Of a DNA stretch of 64,000 nt, positions 21,376 through 34,440 are shown piece after piece. The notes beneath the pieces are model-generated. The model was not told where the DNA came from. It saw nothing but the letters and a program-made list of their open reading frames with translations, and ran no database searches. How positions within the stretch are numbered: the stretch's first letter is position 1; each line of letters opens with the position of its first letter. Position numbers and translations under genes: made by a program. The stretch covers positions 17,406,875-17,470,874 of the forward strand of contig OY755170.1 in the NCBI GenBank assembly GCA_963576735.1, read 5' to 3'. This stretch comes from Bedellia somnulentella. Its lineage: Eukaryota; Arthropoda; Insecta; Lepidoptera; Bedelliidae.

Positions 21376-22770
21376 GGTAGTCAATTCATATAGGCTCATA
21401 CAAAGACTGCCAAAACTATAACCCTTCCTGTTAGCTTCACCGAAGTCGAGTGCAATATCTTTGTTGGACTGAAATTAATTTCATTACAACATTATTAAAT
21501 GTTTGTCATGTGTGAATGTGAGTCATAACGTTTTATAACTTTTGATGTATAAAAGTTGTATATGTGCGTGAATGTTGTTCCATGCATAATCATAATATTA
21601 CATCATCATTTGAAACATACCGACCGTATTAATGTGAATTGGTTTATTTCAGTAAAATTTCAAACAATTTTTAACCGACTTCAAAAAAGGAGTGTTCTCA
21701 ATTCGACCTTATATTTTTTATTTTTTTTTGTTATAACCGTTGCAGTTCTCATGATATGACAAGTTAACGAAAAGAAAGAAATAAATAAACTTTGCTACAT
21801 GACACAAACATTATAAATCGTTAACAAAAGAAACACAGTTTATATAAATTAACGGCACTCATTATCTTTTTACGAATTTTACAAAATCCATACACACAAT
21901 CATATACTTATATACTCAACGCAAATCAATACCTATATTGATTATTAAAACCAATTTCATTTGCTTTTTTCAATGTTAATAAAGGTATTAGTTGTCAGGT
22001 GAGTAACACTATCACTATGCAAGTTATAAAATGAAACCTCTATCAATACTCAACAGCGCTTATTAAAATAAAAGTATCAAAAGCACAGTTGCGATTTAAA
22101 CACTGGCTCCAAACTTACTTTAATCAATGGCGTTCAACAAATACTACGTATAAGAAGAGGCTTAAATATAATCCGTAAGAAGGTTACGTTGTAGCAAATC
22201 TGTTCAATAGTACATGTTTAATTAAATTATAGCGATCTAATTGTGGCTCGCAGCACGCCAGTGAGATAGCTCAGGTCAGTGCTTATTGGGCACACTCAGC
22301 CGGCACAGGGCGCCATTACGTAAAGCTTGCCCCGGAAACTACATCTCCAAAATAAAAGTGAACGTGGTACTTACGTTATATCATTCATTGTATCTACATA
22401 CGCTATACGAGTATGTTGTATTACAACACAATGGCCAATGTTCTGAATTTATATGGCTTATTCATCAATATTCATAAATTCCGTCATTTCTTGTATGAAA
22501 CTGGACTTTTTATTATTCTTAAGTTGTTACCTACCACATCGTTGCGCTTCAACATAAAAATGCAAAATCTCTCAATTTAGTAGTAGGGTGGTCAGGTCAG
22601 TGATAAAAGTACTCACCTAGCGTTTATGGTTATATTTTGAGAAAATAATTAAAAATGTATTCTTATTGACTGCGGAGGATACAATTCATGGATGCATTTT
22701 GGTTCCAATTTCAAGCATAATAAGCAAATGATTTAAATACTATTTATAGCTTCAGTATTAAATTTTTCAT
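21376..22770. other. AT-rich intergenic DNA
   Basis: A tRNA-like stretch at 22262-22330 (GTGAGATAGCTCAGGTCAGT) may be a worn SINE head. Nothing else recognised. Confidence 0.4.
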
Positions 22771-22774
22771 TAAC

Positions 22775-22900
22775 TGCCTTGATAGCTCAGTGGGAACACC
22801 ACCGCTTCTCGTGCAGGAACGTTCATGTATCTATCCTGAATCGGGCCCACATCGATGTGCCTTTCCACTTAACTTGTATGGGTTGATAGTTTGGTAGGTA
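22775..22900 (+). mobile_element. tRNA-derived SINE head
   Basis: CCTTGATAGCTCAGTGGGAA is an A-box-like tRNA start, followed by CCACCGCTTCTCGTGCAGGA and then TCGGGCCCACATCGATGTG. This arrangement is common in lepidopteran SINEs. The B box is degraded, so it is not a working tRNA gene. Confidence 0.5.
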
Positions 22901-23029
22901 GTTAGTTGGGGGTAAAAAATATAATTGCTGCGTTATTTAGAATCTGTCGAATCATGTGCGATAATGTATCTAAAAAGGGAAAATCTCTGTATATTATTTC
23001 TGTCTGTCGAACGCTTGTATTTAGAAGTT

Positions 23030-23137
23030 CTTAATCGCATCATCCTATACCACGACAAAGCAAGCTCTGACAGCGCTCGACAAACGATTGACTACTTGAA
23101 GCACGAAAAGGTAAATACTCTTGAACATCTTCCTTAA
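23030..23137 (+). pseudogene. Mariner-like transposase fragment
   Basis: RIILYHDKASSDSARQTIDY followed by EKVNTLEHLP resembles the mariner region around the second catalytic Asp (usually HHDNAxxHTAxxTxxFL...LxHPPYSPDL). The Asp is kept, but the following Asn is Lys and the frame stops before YSPDL. Upstream the frame is open to 22925 without a clear family match. A short relic from a different mariner than the one at 29182. Confidence 0.5.
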
Positions 23138-23139
23138 AG

Positions 23140-26121
23140 ACTAGACCAACTTTTTTTTACATTCTCTAAAACAAACGATTGCATGAGTAATTTCAAAACA
23201 TTTGAAGGAACTTTCTTACACATATGAAGTAAGAGTCCCATAATGGAGATACTTCCTTTTTCCTTCATTAGCTTCCGTACATGGATTTGTTCATATTGCT
23301 AGTGTTAATGGTATGCCTAGCTGTCACTAATGTTGCTGAGTTGATTTATGTTCTTACTAGCATACATAAACTTTAAATTTCTGTAAACTTTTCGCGCAAC
23401 AATACCTCGACGTCATCATGTAATGGCAACTACTTTTTAATATTGATAATAGCGCACAATGTGGAAACGGCTATGTAGTATTTTGTTATCGTAAATTAAG
23501 TTATGGTAAACTGTGCTTTTATAATATATCCGTTGTTTCAGTATCTAAACAAACAAACCATAGGCTTTTTAAATGGATAGTACACATCAACAAAAATAAT
23601 TCTTATAGATTATATCTCTACTGCATGCACGCTAATCTCATACCTTCTTTGTACAGGTACTAGAACAGTTTTGTGCACTGCAATTCGGACCGATTCAGAT
23701 ATTCGGATATTCAGATATTCGTCACAATCCAACAATTTTCATTGATGTGACGTTGTTAAACAATTCCATAAACAAATAGAAGAGCCACTGAGAACCATCA
23801 AATACTCACTGAACTTCCCAAAAGACGTGATAGAGTAATGAAATTAATCAGAAAAAATAAATTTGTTTAAAACCCTTAAATGGTTCTTAACTTAAGTAGG
23901 AGGCATATCGATCGAGTTTTAAGCTCAGTGATGTAAGCTCAAAAATTGGCCAAACATTATAATTATCAATGAATCGATACTGTACCAAATTTGCAATATG
24001 TGAAAGTCAAATGAAGTTCAACCTCTCCAACTGATGTTGGTAAAACTTGACTCATAAGAATATCACAGCAATTGAATATTCGATGTTTTTTGCAACCTTA
24101 TGATAATGCAAGTAAACACTTAATTAATTAAATTTGGCCAGCCACGCAGTACCCTCGTAAAAGATCGTACATAACGGTTTGGTAAAAAAATATTTTTGCT
24201 CGATGGATATGTAATATGCCCAAAAGCACTTTTAAATATTTCACGCTCGTTCTCTATAAGCAATGGCACAGAAATGTTAATTTAAGATAGTTCAATAAAT
24301 GCGATGAATAAGTGAGCTATTCTCTATGAGTTTATTGACATCGTAAGTTGCAAAAGCTCTTTTTGAGGTCAATCGCTGGGGTAAACGCGGTGCATGAATC
24401 TTTGTAAGCCAATAATCATCTCTCTGTTATGTAATTAATTTGAAAATCACTGTGATTTTAACATATCGACAGAGCAGCAGCCGAAGACATAATTAATATC
24501 AGCTTTACGTTTAATTGCATAATTTATAGCGATAAATCAACACACGTATATAAAAACACTCATATAAAATGTAAGCATTAGTAACTGGTTTGATCGGAAA
24601 AATATTTACTTTTTTAAGAATGCAATGCTTTCTGTCACAATATCTGACTAATTTAATTTAATTGTTTCCATGTGGTTTGATGTTTAAACTATGTTGGTCA
24701 GAGGGCCAAAAATATCCCCTAAAGGGATAAAATGCGGGTATATTTTTTTTATTATTAAACGTTGGGTACTCAATCACTTCTGAACTAGGAACTACGGTCT
24801 TACGTCACGCAGGCGAAGTCGCACGGGACAAGTAGTATATTACATAGCTTATGCTAAATGCGCTATTTTTCATATACATCAAAGTATAGAAAACATTGCA
24901 CTTAGAGGCAGATTTTTTAAAAACCCGTAATTTTTTTGATACCTTTATAAAGATAAGCAAATGGATAGAGAATAACATTCAATACATTTGATTTGTCTTA
25001 ATTAAGTACACCATCAGTTTTTTCGGTTTTATGCAGGGTTATATAACACAAATAAATCATTCTACACATTTTATGTTACAAATTTTCTTACATATCTATA
25101 TGTACTACTGTTTTTTGTATCTTCTGTGGATGTCTGTTATTGGCTTTTTCTGTATATTTATCTAATTGTAACTTATATGTTTATGTGCTGTTGATGTCCC
25201 TAATAAAATAAAAATAGAGGCATTCAAAACAGATTTTCCTTGTGAGCACATTATAAATCATTATACCTTATCGTATGCCTTAAATTGAGAGAAGACACCC
25301 TTAAAGGTTTTACCACAACTGTTTTTTAATGACCTTCAGACTGTGTTAGTCCAAATTTGGAGATCTCTCCTAATCTTATTAAATATAAAATAAGTAACTA
25401 TTTAATTATAATGTAAGTTTGGTAATAAATGATCGTTAATGTTCAAATCAAAAAATGATCTGCTAAAGCACTAATAAAAAAAAAGAGTACTCTTATTAAT
25501 TTCACAACCTTTAACTTAGTACACATTTGAAAGGGCCGGAAAGCTACATATGTAAGATAAAGTGATCTTCATTGTGGATTTGATTACGAGCCTTATTTAG
25601 TCCTATTGCAAAAGGTTATATATCGCTGTGCTGCGCCATTGAAACCTACAACCTCCAGAAGAAATATTGGCTATATATCATGACATTAAGTCCATAAGGG
25701 GTGAGCAGTGGTTAAGGAAACCTAAAGTGCGGTACAATGGTTATATAATTAATGGAATTTATTAATTTAATGGAATTTATGGCCGTTAGTAAATACTCGA
25801 AGATATACTGTGATTCGAACCCGGGACGATTGATTCATAATAGTTCTAATTAAATATTCATAGTAGTTAATTATATCGCTTCGCCACGGGGACGTTATCG
25901 ACTGTGTAAAATTTTTAATACGCTTATTTTATATTAGTCTTACTATTGACAAACAATCATCATATCGACACTACAAAGGCAGAATGTATTAAGCGCCAAT
26001 TTTGGTGAAATTGAGTTATATACATCGTTAGAATCGCCTAAATTTTATCTTTCGAATGGTGTGGGTCTCGTTTTGATCTGAGCACTTTGAAATAATGATA
26101 CTTTTTTTTTGTATTAACAAC
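23140..26121. other. AT-rich intergenic DNA with scattered repeat ends
   Basis: 24690-24840 ends in GCGAAGTCGCACGGGACAAG, a tail I know from lepidopteran dispersed repeats. 23693-23723 contains a local ATTCAGATATTCGGATATTC tandem. 25800-25900 is a tRNA-like stretch listed separately. No gene seen. Confidence 0.45.
25800..25900 (-). repeat. tRNA-like SINE head relic
   Basis: On the minus strand GTCCCCGTGGCGAAGCGATA looks like an A box, and CGTCCCGGGTTCGAATC is a good Pol III B box. The spacing between them (about 60 bp) fits a tRNA-derived promoter, but no tRNA cloverleaf can be drawn. Confidence 0.4.
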
Positions 26122-26132
26122 CACCCTTTTAT

Positions 26133-26374
26133 ACATATACTCACGGCATTAAATCCCTAAAAGGGGTAGCCAGAGCTGAGAAATTATAAATTCCTCAGCC
26201 ACTTTTGGAAGTTGAGTGGGGAAAAGATGGTAGAATAAAGGTTGTTGGTGATGGGTCTCCAACCGCATCGCCCAAAAATCCCTTAAAAAGCCCCAAGTCC
26301 GTTAGTCGCCTCTTACGTACACCTACCGGAAGAAATGGGGTAGTGCTATTCTAAGCCGACACTACACAGCTACA
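26133..26374 (-). mobile_element. SINE-I copy with an 11-bp target-site duplication
   Basis: CACCCTTTTAT occurs at 26122-26132 and again at 26375-26385, bracketing the element exactly. Inside are ATACTCACGGCATTAAATCC at one end and CTAAGCCGACACTACACAGC at the other. The duplication shows insertion by target-primed retrotransposition or a similar staggered cut. Confidence 0.85.
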
Positions 26375-27077
26375 CACCCTTTTATGTGGTTTTTAAGTTC
26401 ATACATACATTATGTTAAGAAAGGAATATAAAACAATTTACCCTTCCTGACACAGTTAAAGACTTTGCGATAATTCATTTTTACCAAATATTTATTTTCA
26501 ATCTTCACTCAGTTAAGCATTTTTACCTGCTTGTGTTACAAACAATAATTGATATAAACCAAAATACCTTTGTTTCAAAAAACACATTTTAAATTAAAAA
26601 AAAAAGTAAAAAATTTATATTTGTGACATAAAACAATTCAAAAGAACCAGAAAATGGTCGTTAGACTGTAATACGCACAGCTTTTTTGCTCAAAAACGCT
26701 AATATTATAAATAGGAGTGGTTGAAAGACTCTCGCTTCAGTCAAAAACAATCTTGCTGGTAAAATCAGTAAGATCCGAATAGTAACTTTTAAAGAGAACA
26801 CATTGTAATATAAAATAGCCTGAGCGACTCTGCTTTTGTAGAAAAAGTAGAAGTTATCAGTAGAAACAGAGACACCTTGAAGATAACTTATACAGTAACG
26901 GACTCCCTATCCCAAAACAAAAACATGGAGATTTAATGAAACTTTGTTAAGACATTCGCCATCCCACGGAGATACCATGATGAATACTTTAGCCTACCTT
27001 ACCTTACCTTTCCTTGCAATGCTAAAGTTGATGATTAAGCTTTCTAGATGCTTCTATATTTAATGTGACTTTTTTTT

Positions 27078-27224
27078 ACCCTAAGTAACAGGGCTGTTTT
27101 TTTGGGGATATGTACCCGCCTAAGTTTATTTGTTAATACTGGTTGCATTAATGACTATTGCTATTATGACTGTGATTAATATTGATAAGAAAACCTGATA
27201 TTTTAAACGATGGTCTCATGGTCA
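27078..27224 (+). repeat. Left copy of a ~145-bp direct repeat flanking a LINE
   Basis: CTAAGTAACAGGGCTG ... GTACCCGCCTAAGTTTATTT ... GATTAATATTGATAAGAAAA CCTGATATT. About 80 percent alike (eye estimate) to 28161-28299. Confidence 0.7.
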
Positions 27225-27359
27225 AGAAAATCTGCACGATCTTAAGTTAAACTATGAAGACTGATGTTTATCGATTGTTATCATCATTTCTAGTCTAGTT
27301 TCCGTGATTTCTAGCTTCTATATAAATATAGTTTTCTATGTATGAGTATATTAGGTGAA

Positions 27360-28130
27360 AGGATCGAGGACATACAACGGTCATTTACTCGATACTTCGC
27401 ATATCATTCCCCCATAGGTGCTCATACCAAGAACGGCTACAATATTTCAATATGACATCTCTCCGTGACCTTAGAAAAATGCTTGATTGTGTTTTCTCTA
27501 CAAAATGATACATAACAATATAAACTGCCCTGAATTGTTCGAAAAGATCAACTTTAACGTACCACGATTGCACGCACGTAGAGTTTGCGCAGACACATTT
27601 ACTGTCCCGAAATGCAAAACGAATGTTGGTCAAAATCAACCATTGTATAGTCTGATGCAAACTTATAATCTTTTAAGTAACTCACATCAACTAGATATAT
27701 TCAATGATAGCGTTGAACTGTTCAAGGGTAAAATCCTCGGTAAGGCGGTATAGGATCTCACTTTCCTATAACGCCTTATTGATAAGCCGTATCTTATAAT
27801 TATTTGTTTTATCTTGTAATTAGTTAGTTTGTTAAATAATATTCACACAATTAACTGTTCCGTAAATGTTATTGTATATTAAAAAATTAATTTAATTTAA
27901 TTCCATGTCACATTGTCAAATGTATAATGTAAACAATTGGATTTTTAGGTTTAGCATTTTAATTTTCTTATTGTAAGTTACTCTGCTTACCCACACTGAC
28001 ATTAAATTTAATAAGAGTTCCTTAATTTAATTTAATTTTGGTTTGACCAGCTGCATTTACCTGTGTTTTTTTTCTGTGATATTTGTGTTCTTACACTGTT
28101 GGTTGGCTTCAAATAAATAAATAAATATTC
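27360..28130 (+). mobile_element. CR1/Jockey-like LINE, 5'-truncated 3' end
   Basis: The plus strand encodes the C-terminus of an RT ORF: RIEDIQRSFTRYF, a frame change, then FLYKMIHNNINCPELFEKIN, FNVPRLHARR and LYSLMQTYNLLSN up to a TAG at 27751-27753, followed by a 3' UTR ending in AAATAAATAAATA. The IQ+FTR..., R...D..FLYK...N...CPELL pattern is typical of CR1/Jockey-group ends. One or two indels break it. Confidence 0.75.
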
Positions 28131-28160
28131 TGTATATCTTAATGTTATTTGTTTGTTTTC

Positions 28161-28299
28161 ACCCTTAATAACAGAACTGTTTTAGGGGAAAGGTACCCGC
28201 TTAAGTTCATTTGATAATACTGGTTATATTTATGACTGATTCTATCATGGAAAGTGATTAATATTGATAAGAAAACCTGATATTATGATCTCTTGTTCA
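28161..28299 (+). repeat. Right copy of the direct repeat flanking the LINE at 27360
   Basis: CCTTAATAACAGAACTG ... GGTACCCGCTTAAGTTCATT ... GATTAATATTGATAAGAAAA CCTGATATT; see 27078-27224. Far too long and diverged to be a target-site duplication. Confidence 0.7.
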
Positions 28300-28734
28300 A
28301 CCCTTGAGACTGATATTTGGGTCTTTAAAACTATACTTAATAATAATGTTTATGCGTCCTATTTCTGTAAAGTTTTTAAATGAGGCATAACAAGAATGTA
28401 TCTAATCAGGAATACGACCAAAAATGATTCAAGCTTATAATATGATTGTTACTTTCGAATAATTTTGATATTGCAATAAAACCTAAATATAAAATGAGTT
28501 TATTTATTTCTTCATCTACCCAGATGCACAAAACAAGGCCAAAAAACATAATAATCTATTAAGCTTACTTAAAACTAACTTATTTAATTTAAATAACAAT
28601 ATAGTAGATGTAAAAAAAACAGTTAAGACGATAAAACAAATAGCATGTCTTCCCACGGGAAATCCTCATTTTCGGGGATTTATTATCGTATCATTTAGCT
28701 TCTAAATTTACATGTTTATATTCTATTGCAATAT

Positions 28735-28975
28735 ATTACCTTGTTTCAAACGACACACAGCGCCATCTCCAATCCATCCAGCAAGCAAACAATATTTTTG
28801 TTTTCCCTCGGGAACATATTTTTTTCTGGGATAAATAAGTATTCTATTATTTAATTTAGGCTTCTAACTATACGGCTGCAAAATTTCAAAGCAATCGGTT
28901 CAGTAGTTACGGCCTGAAAGCGGAACAAACAAACAAACTCAAGTACCGATTTATAATATTAGTATGGATTATATT
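28735..28975 (+). repeat. Common lepidopteran dispersed repeat
   Basis: GCAAAATTTCAAAGCAATCG, GTTCAGTAGTTACGGCCTGA, AAGCGGAACAAACAAACAAA and TTTATAATATTAGTATGGAT form a tail I know from many lepidopteran introns and intergenic regions. It is probably the 3' end of a retroposon; the exact family is not named here. Confidence 0.55.
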
Positions 28976-29181
28976 TTGAACAAGTATACTAAGTTTCAGT
29001 TGGATGGGAACTAATGTAGCCTTACCCTTATTTTTGGTAGAAATTAACCGGACATGCTGTTTTCAAGCAATTTTAAGTAAATACGGTTGGCAACTTATCA
29101 CTACCGATAGCCTGATTGTTTCATTAGCCCTTGGTACCTTACTTACGGTAGAATAGATATAACTAAGTATCATCTCATATA

Positions 29182-30471
29182 CCAGGCCACTCAGAAAGTA
29201 TTGAGAAAAAAGGTTTTAATGTATGAAACACTGGCCGGTTGTAATGTATACTGAAAATATAAGTCTTTATAAATAAAAAAAGGTACGTTCCAATTTTAAA
29301 ATTTCCCTCTTTATTTTTTACGAGCTATTTTAAATTGTCGTGTCTTACTGAAAAATAAATCTGAGCCGGGAACATTTTCGCGCTATGAGTTTTTACGATT
29401 TCAAATGTCGCTTAAAACCAGACGAATCATACGATAGACTTCAAATGGCGTTTATGGGTGAAGGGCCTTCCAAGGCAACCGTGTATCGTTGGTATAACGA
29501 ATTCAAGCGTGGTCGATTAACTTTGCGGGATGAAGAAAGAAGTGGTCGCCCTCTAACGGCTGTTACGGATGAAAACGTGGTGGAAGTGAAAAATTTAATT
29601 CATGCATGACAATAGGTGAATAACGTATCTAGAGATTCAACACATTATGCAGATTGGATCGGGAAGCGTTCATGAGATTTTACACGAACATTTTCACGTG
29701 AGGAGGATAGTTTCACGCTGGGTGCCACACAACCTCACCGAGGTACAGAAACAGGCCCGGGTGGAATGGTGTCGTGATATGATTAATACATTTGATACTG
29801 GCTCGTCTGGGCGTGTTTACGACATCGTTACAGGTGATTGATGAGTCCTTGATTTATCAATACGATCCAGAAACGAAGCGCCAGTCGACGGTTTGGGTAT
29901 TTCAAAACGATGCGACCCCTACCAAAGTAAAGAGATCTAGAAGCCGTGGGAAGATTTTGATCGCAAGTTTTTTCAATATGACTGGCTATTTGGTGTCAAT
30001 TCCTTTACAAGATCAAAGAAGTATTAACGCAGACTGGTATACTACTAAATGCTTGCCAGTTGTTTTCTCAGTTGTGAGCAACAATCGACCAAACACAGGG
30101 CTCCGCGGGCTACTGCTTCACCAAGACAACGCGCCCGCTCACACCGCGCTCAAAACGACGGACTTCCTGAACAGCACGCCGGTCAAACTCTTGGGTCACC
30201 CTCCTTACAGCCCTGACCTGGCACCGTGTTAAAATAAAAAATCAACTCAAAGGGATACAATTTTCATCGCCGGAAGATGCGCTGTCAGCGTTTCAGCGGG
30301 CTGTAAATGAGGTGTCTGCGGCGGACTGGAAAAATTGTTTCGAAAACTGGTTTAGACGTATGAAACTTTGAATAGATGCTGGTGGAGAGTACTTTGAAAA
30401 GATTTAATAAAAACATTTTTACCCAAAGAACATTTTTTTTTATTTTCGCAAAATTTTCTGAGTGTCCCACG
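29182..30471 (+). mobile_element. Mariner transposon, full length, inactive
   Basis: 1290 bp between TA dinucleotides (29180-29181 and 30472-30473). Left end CAGGCCACTCAGAAAGTATT pairs with the right end, whose reverse complement begins TGGGACACTCAGAAAATTTT; the inverted repeats are about 28 bp and imperfect. Length, TA target and content are those of mariner/Tc1 elements. Confidence 0.88.
29385..30371 (+). pseudogene. Mariner transposase, broken by several frame shifts and stops
   Basis: The N-terminal helix-turn-helix region is seen in YDFKCRLKPDE ... SKATVYRWYNEFKRGR and LRDEERSGRPLTAV (29385-29609). A stop follows; further pieces give HFHVRRIVSRWVPHNLTEVQ (29647-29841), then TGDE with stops inserted between D and E (about 29836), QYDPETKRQSTVW, GLRGLLLHQDNAPAHTA with the second Asp, and HPPYSPDLAPC with the third Asp before a stop at 30230. 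The last part, SAADWKNCFENWFRRMKL, ends at TGA 30369-30371. The D,D(34)D residues can all be seen but sit in three frames. Not functional. Confidence 0.85.
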
Positions 30472-30959
30472 TATATGTACGAGTATGTATTAAATGTCAA
30501 ACGAAATCTTTCAACAATTTAAGAAATTTACGCAGGCTGTAGTATTAACTATTGCTCACGTGTATGTCCCCGCCGCAACGAGGGGCTAATTAGGGGATAT
30601 TTTCATAGTACACCACACTGAACAAGTATGGGTTGGCAAACTAACGACTACTAACGTGATAGTAGTCGGGATCGATGGCTTAAAGTTCCTCTGAAGCACG
30701 GAATCATTTAAATTATCGTATAATCAGGTGATTCAAGAAGTGAAAATCGTGCGACGTCTCCGGAGAGGAACACCGAGACACCTTAACAGCGAGGAAGTCA
30801 TGACAAGGACGGTCTACTCGTAGTTTATATACACAATAAGTGCATACGGCATTTTTTATAATTAATTATTTACTGAAAGTACATTAATTCAATGAAAAAT
30901 GCGTTACACATGTACATCCAAGTGTTTGATTGGCCACACATACAAAAATACATATAATA

Positions 30960-31067
30960 AATATACTCACGGCTACAAGTCCCAATAGGGGTAGCCAGAT
31001 CCTTAAAATAAGAAGTTCCTGCCAGTTTTAGAAGTTGAGTGGAGAAATTATTGTAAAATTAAGTAAA
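30960..31067 (-). mobile_element. SINE-I fragment
   Basis: TATACTCACGGCTACAAGTC, CCAATAGGGGTAGCCAGATC and TTTTAGAAGTTGAGTGGAGA match the tail half of the family; the other half is missing. Confidence 0.65.
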
Positions 31068-32687
31068 CGTTAATTATATACTTCTATCAATTGTCGAGGT
31101 GTTAATAATGATAATGCTGACAATAGATTTATTATTTTTTGTCTTATTATCATATTGATTATTACAGAGTAAACATAACCTGTTTTTTCCTTAAGCTAGC
31201 AAGTTATTATGTGTGAAGATTTGTAAATGGCTAAAAGATAATTCATTAAGTTTGTATCAAAAAGTTTTAATGCTGTAAATCTTCCGAATAAAATAAAATT
31301 ATTTACGTATAGCAAGGAAGTTATATAGTTTACTGAATCGTGTTTTCAAATTTCGATCCCTGGACGATCTCTAGTAATAAATAAATTCTGATTCCAAATG
31401 CCAACAGAAAAACTAAATAAATACATAGAAATATCACTTTCCACAGCTAGAAAACTGCGACAGGAGTCGCAATGAAGGTTATAAATAAGTGAGTCTCAGC
31501 TTTCTTTGTTGGTTTCACCGAGCTCGATACCAAATGCGGTAATTCTATTATGACAGGATCTATTATTAAAGATTCCAACTAATGTGCGTTTAGTAATCAC
31601 AATGCTCAACAATAATATCACGCCTATATTTCTATTAAATTGTAGTAATGGTATGGAATTACAGTTCTTTTGCCACTTAACATTAATGTTAGGGGAAGAG
31701 AGAGATGGAAAAGCGCTCAAGGCATCTCCTAACTACTGCTTACCAATGAACAGGTTAAGAATAGCTGGTAGGCAAGGCACAGTGAGTACGAGGCCTTTTG
31801 GGTTTGAAGGGTTTGAAGTGGCGGCCAAATGCTTTCCATAATGCGAACCAAAGCCTTGTTATTTCGGGAAACAACAACAATTCTACGTACGTTCAGTGTA
31901 CGTCTATTGGAAGAGATAATCATTTATTAACTAGTTAAATAACAAATATTTCCAAAAGCCCTAGATTTTGTTAATAATTTTACCAATAGAATCCTACTTC
32001 ATTCAAAAGTAACATCTAGGCTACATATCGTTACGCTGAATTTTATAAGGGATGAGCAATAATGAAAAACTATTACTTGTATGGAGCTGGGGCGGTCCAT
32101 TACAGTACCAATTTCATTCATTCGTCTCTTAAATATTTCTCGTGGAGTAAATAAATAAATTGATGATTATTAACAATGAAGGTCAAAATTGCTTTACAAT
32201 AATTTTATATATCCGAAATGTTAATGTTTCTATGGACATGACATCATAACTTGTACTTGGTTTCATTCCCTTTCAGTGCCTTTTAAAGTTTTAAACATAT
32301 ATACTATGGTCAATAACCACTGGTCAAGAGACATTATATGTATGACTTTGCAGAATATGAAAGTCAGCTAAAATAGTTACTTTAGTAGCTAAATACTTAC
32401 GCTATAAAAATAAGGTTGACGATAAGATAAGATGTATTTATACCTATCGACCTTTTCTGACTTCACGTAGCTATATACAAAAGCGCATGCTATCGCGGAA
32501 GTTTTTAAAGTCATGTAAGGTAAATGACGTATTAAGTAATTACTGTACATTAAACAAATTCTTTGTTTCGAAACATCACGTATGAGGCAGATTTTAAATG
32601 AAGTCAATCATCGTTATACTGGGTAATAAAAATAATTTTGATAAATCAAAAGCTACCACTGTAATTATATAATTATGAACTATATGA

Positions 32688-32800
32688 TTGTTGGCGATGG
32701 GTCATCGCCACATCATCCAACAATCGCCGTAAAAGCCCCAACACTACACCGCAGGTGGCAAAATGGTTTAGAGCTATTCTTAGCTGATAGTACACAGAAA
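32688..32800 (-). mobile_element. SINE-I fragment, head half only
   Basis: GTTGGCGATGGGTCATCGCC, TAAAAGCCCCAACACTACAC and GAGCTATTCTTAGCTGATAG correspond to the head half of SINE-I with deletions. Confidence 0.45.
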
Positions 32801-33022
32801 ATATACACACAACCAATATGATAATTTGTAAATAATATGAAGCAATTGTGGAGTAAGTTAAGAAAAATAGGTTATCTATCTCTTGAGACACCAATCCTCA
32901 AATACATAGGGGCACGGTAGGCTTAATATATTCTTTAAACTGAGTTTTAAACTACCGGGGAAAGTAACGTAAGGATACCCAGATGTGTTAATATTTTATT
33001 TTATTTTTCTAGATATTAAATC

Positions 33023-33324
33023 ACATACATACATACATATACTCACGGCCATAAATCCCAATAAGGGGTAGCCAGAGCTTCAGAGCCAGAAACTTCTCAG
33101 CCACATTTGGAAGTTGCCGTCAACTTCCAAATGTGGCTGAGAAGGACAGGATGGTAGAAGGACAGTCCCCGTGGACAGGATGGTAGAAATAAAGTATCGT
33201 TGGTGATGGGTCCCCAACCACGTCGCCCAAATACCACTTAAAAACCCATATCCCTAGTCGCCTCTTACGACATCCTTGGGTAGAAAGGGGTAGTGACATT
33301 CTAAGCCGGCACTACGCGGCATAA
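33023..33324 (-). mobile_element. SINE-I copy with an internal perfect palindrome
   Basis: Family ends are clear (ACATACATACATATACTCAC; GCCGGCACTACGCGGC). In the middle, 33093-33116 is repeated as a perfect inverted copy at 33121-33144 across a 4-nt spacer, and GGACAGGATGGTAGAA occurs at 33144-33159 and 33173-33188. The copy is therefore about 50 bp longer than its relatives. Confidence 0.8.
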
Positions 33325-34440
33325 TCGTCACTCATTAAATGTGTACCAAAGTGCTTTGGTTCTACAGCGTTGTAAATCAATCGTTTTTTCTCACAATTAA
33401 AGTTATATCGCAATGTCCGTACTCTGTTCTTATAAAATCCTTATGCATTGTTACAGTACATCAAGTGTTTAAGATTGTACAAATAGTTTAAGATTCAGGT
33501 AAATTAGTTTATTAAGTATAGTAAATTAGTATATTATTATCAGTACTTACCGCTAAATCTGCGAAATATATGCATGATAAAGGTAAATTGAGATATATTG
33601 AGACTTATCGATAAAAGCTTGTTCCCTTATATGTATTCGCTTTCATGTCATAACATTGTCTGAATATTCTTACAGTCTTACAATTAACCTATGCATTTAT
33701 TAAATGATGATAGGTATTCATATTCTTTTCTTACTACGCCTCAGCCAGTAGCGCTGATTAATTATAGTAATTAAATGTCTCTGGGACCACGAGTATATAT
33801 AAATGATATATTTATAAAACCACCACGATGTTTTAAAGGTTAAACTATAATTTTAAAGCAAATTATAGTTAATGCTCAAAAAATAAAATTACTTTTAATA
33901 TAATAATATGGAAACACATCACTTTTTTATAAAACGCACTGTGCCGTAATAAGATTCCATTTATTTCAATAACTTGTATCGGACATAGCACGACACAGAA
34001 GAGTTTTTAGAGGTCTAATAGGCCTGGCTATACATTCAAAGAGCAAAACGTTTCAAAATTTGTGCCAGAACATCTGGTATATGTATGTGTAGCTATACAC
34101 TTATCATATACACGTTTGAAGCCACCTAACAGTACTACTTGAAAGTTTTCCTTTCACATAAAAATATAGGATGATTCCGTCAATACTCGTTGCTGACATT
34201 TGCCTGCCATTATTCTAACACTAGAATTTATACTCACGAATGAGAATTTTTCATTCTTATATACATTTTAAGACTTTTGGTAGCTTTGGTATCCGGTCTA
34301 CCTATCACTTCTGTGATACTTAAATCATTTGTGTGGTTCCTTAGTTTTCTATATACCTGCTTATAAAGCTCATGTAAAACACAGGCTATTACCAAAACTG
34401 CGATTTTTATTTATCATTACGCAATAACGTGATAAAGGTC

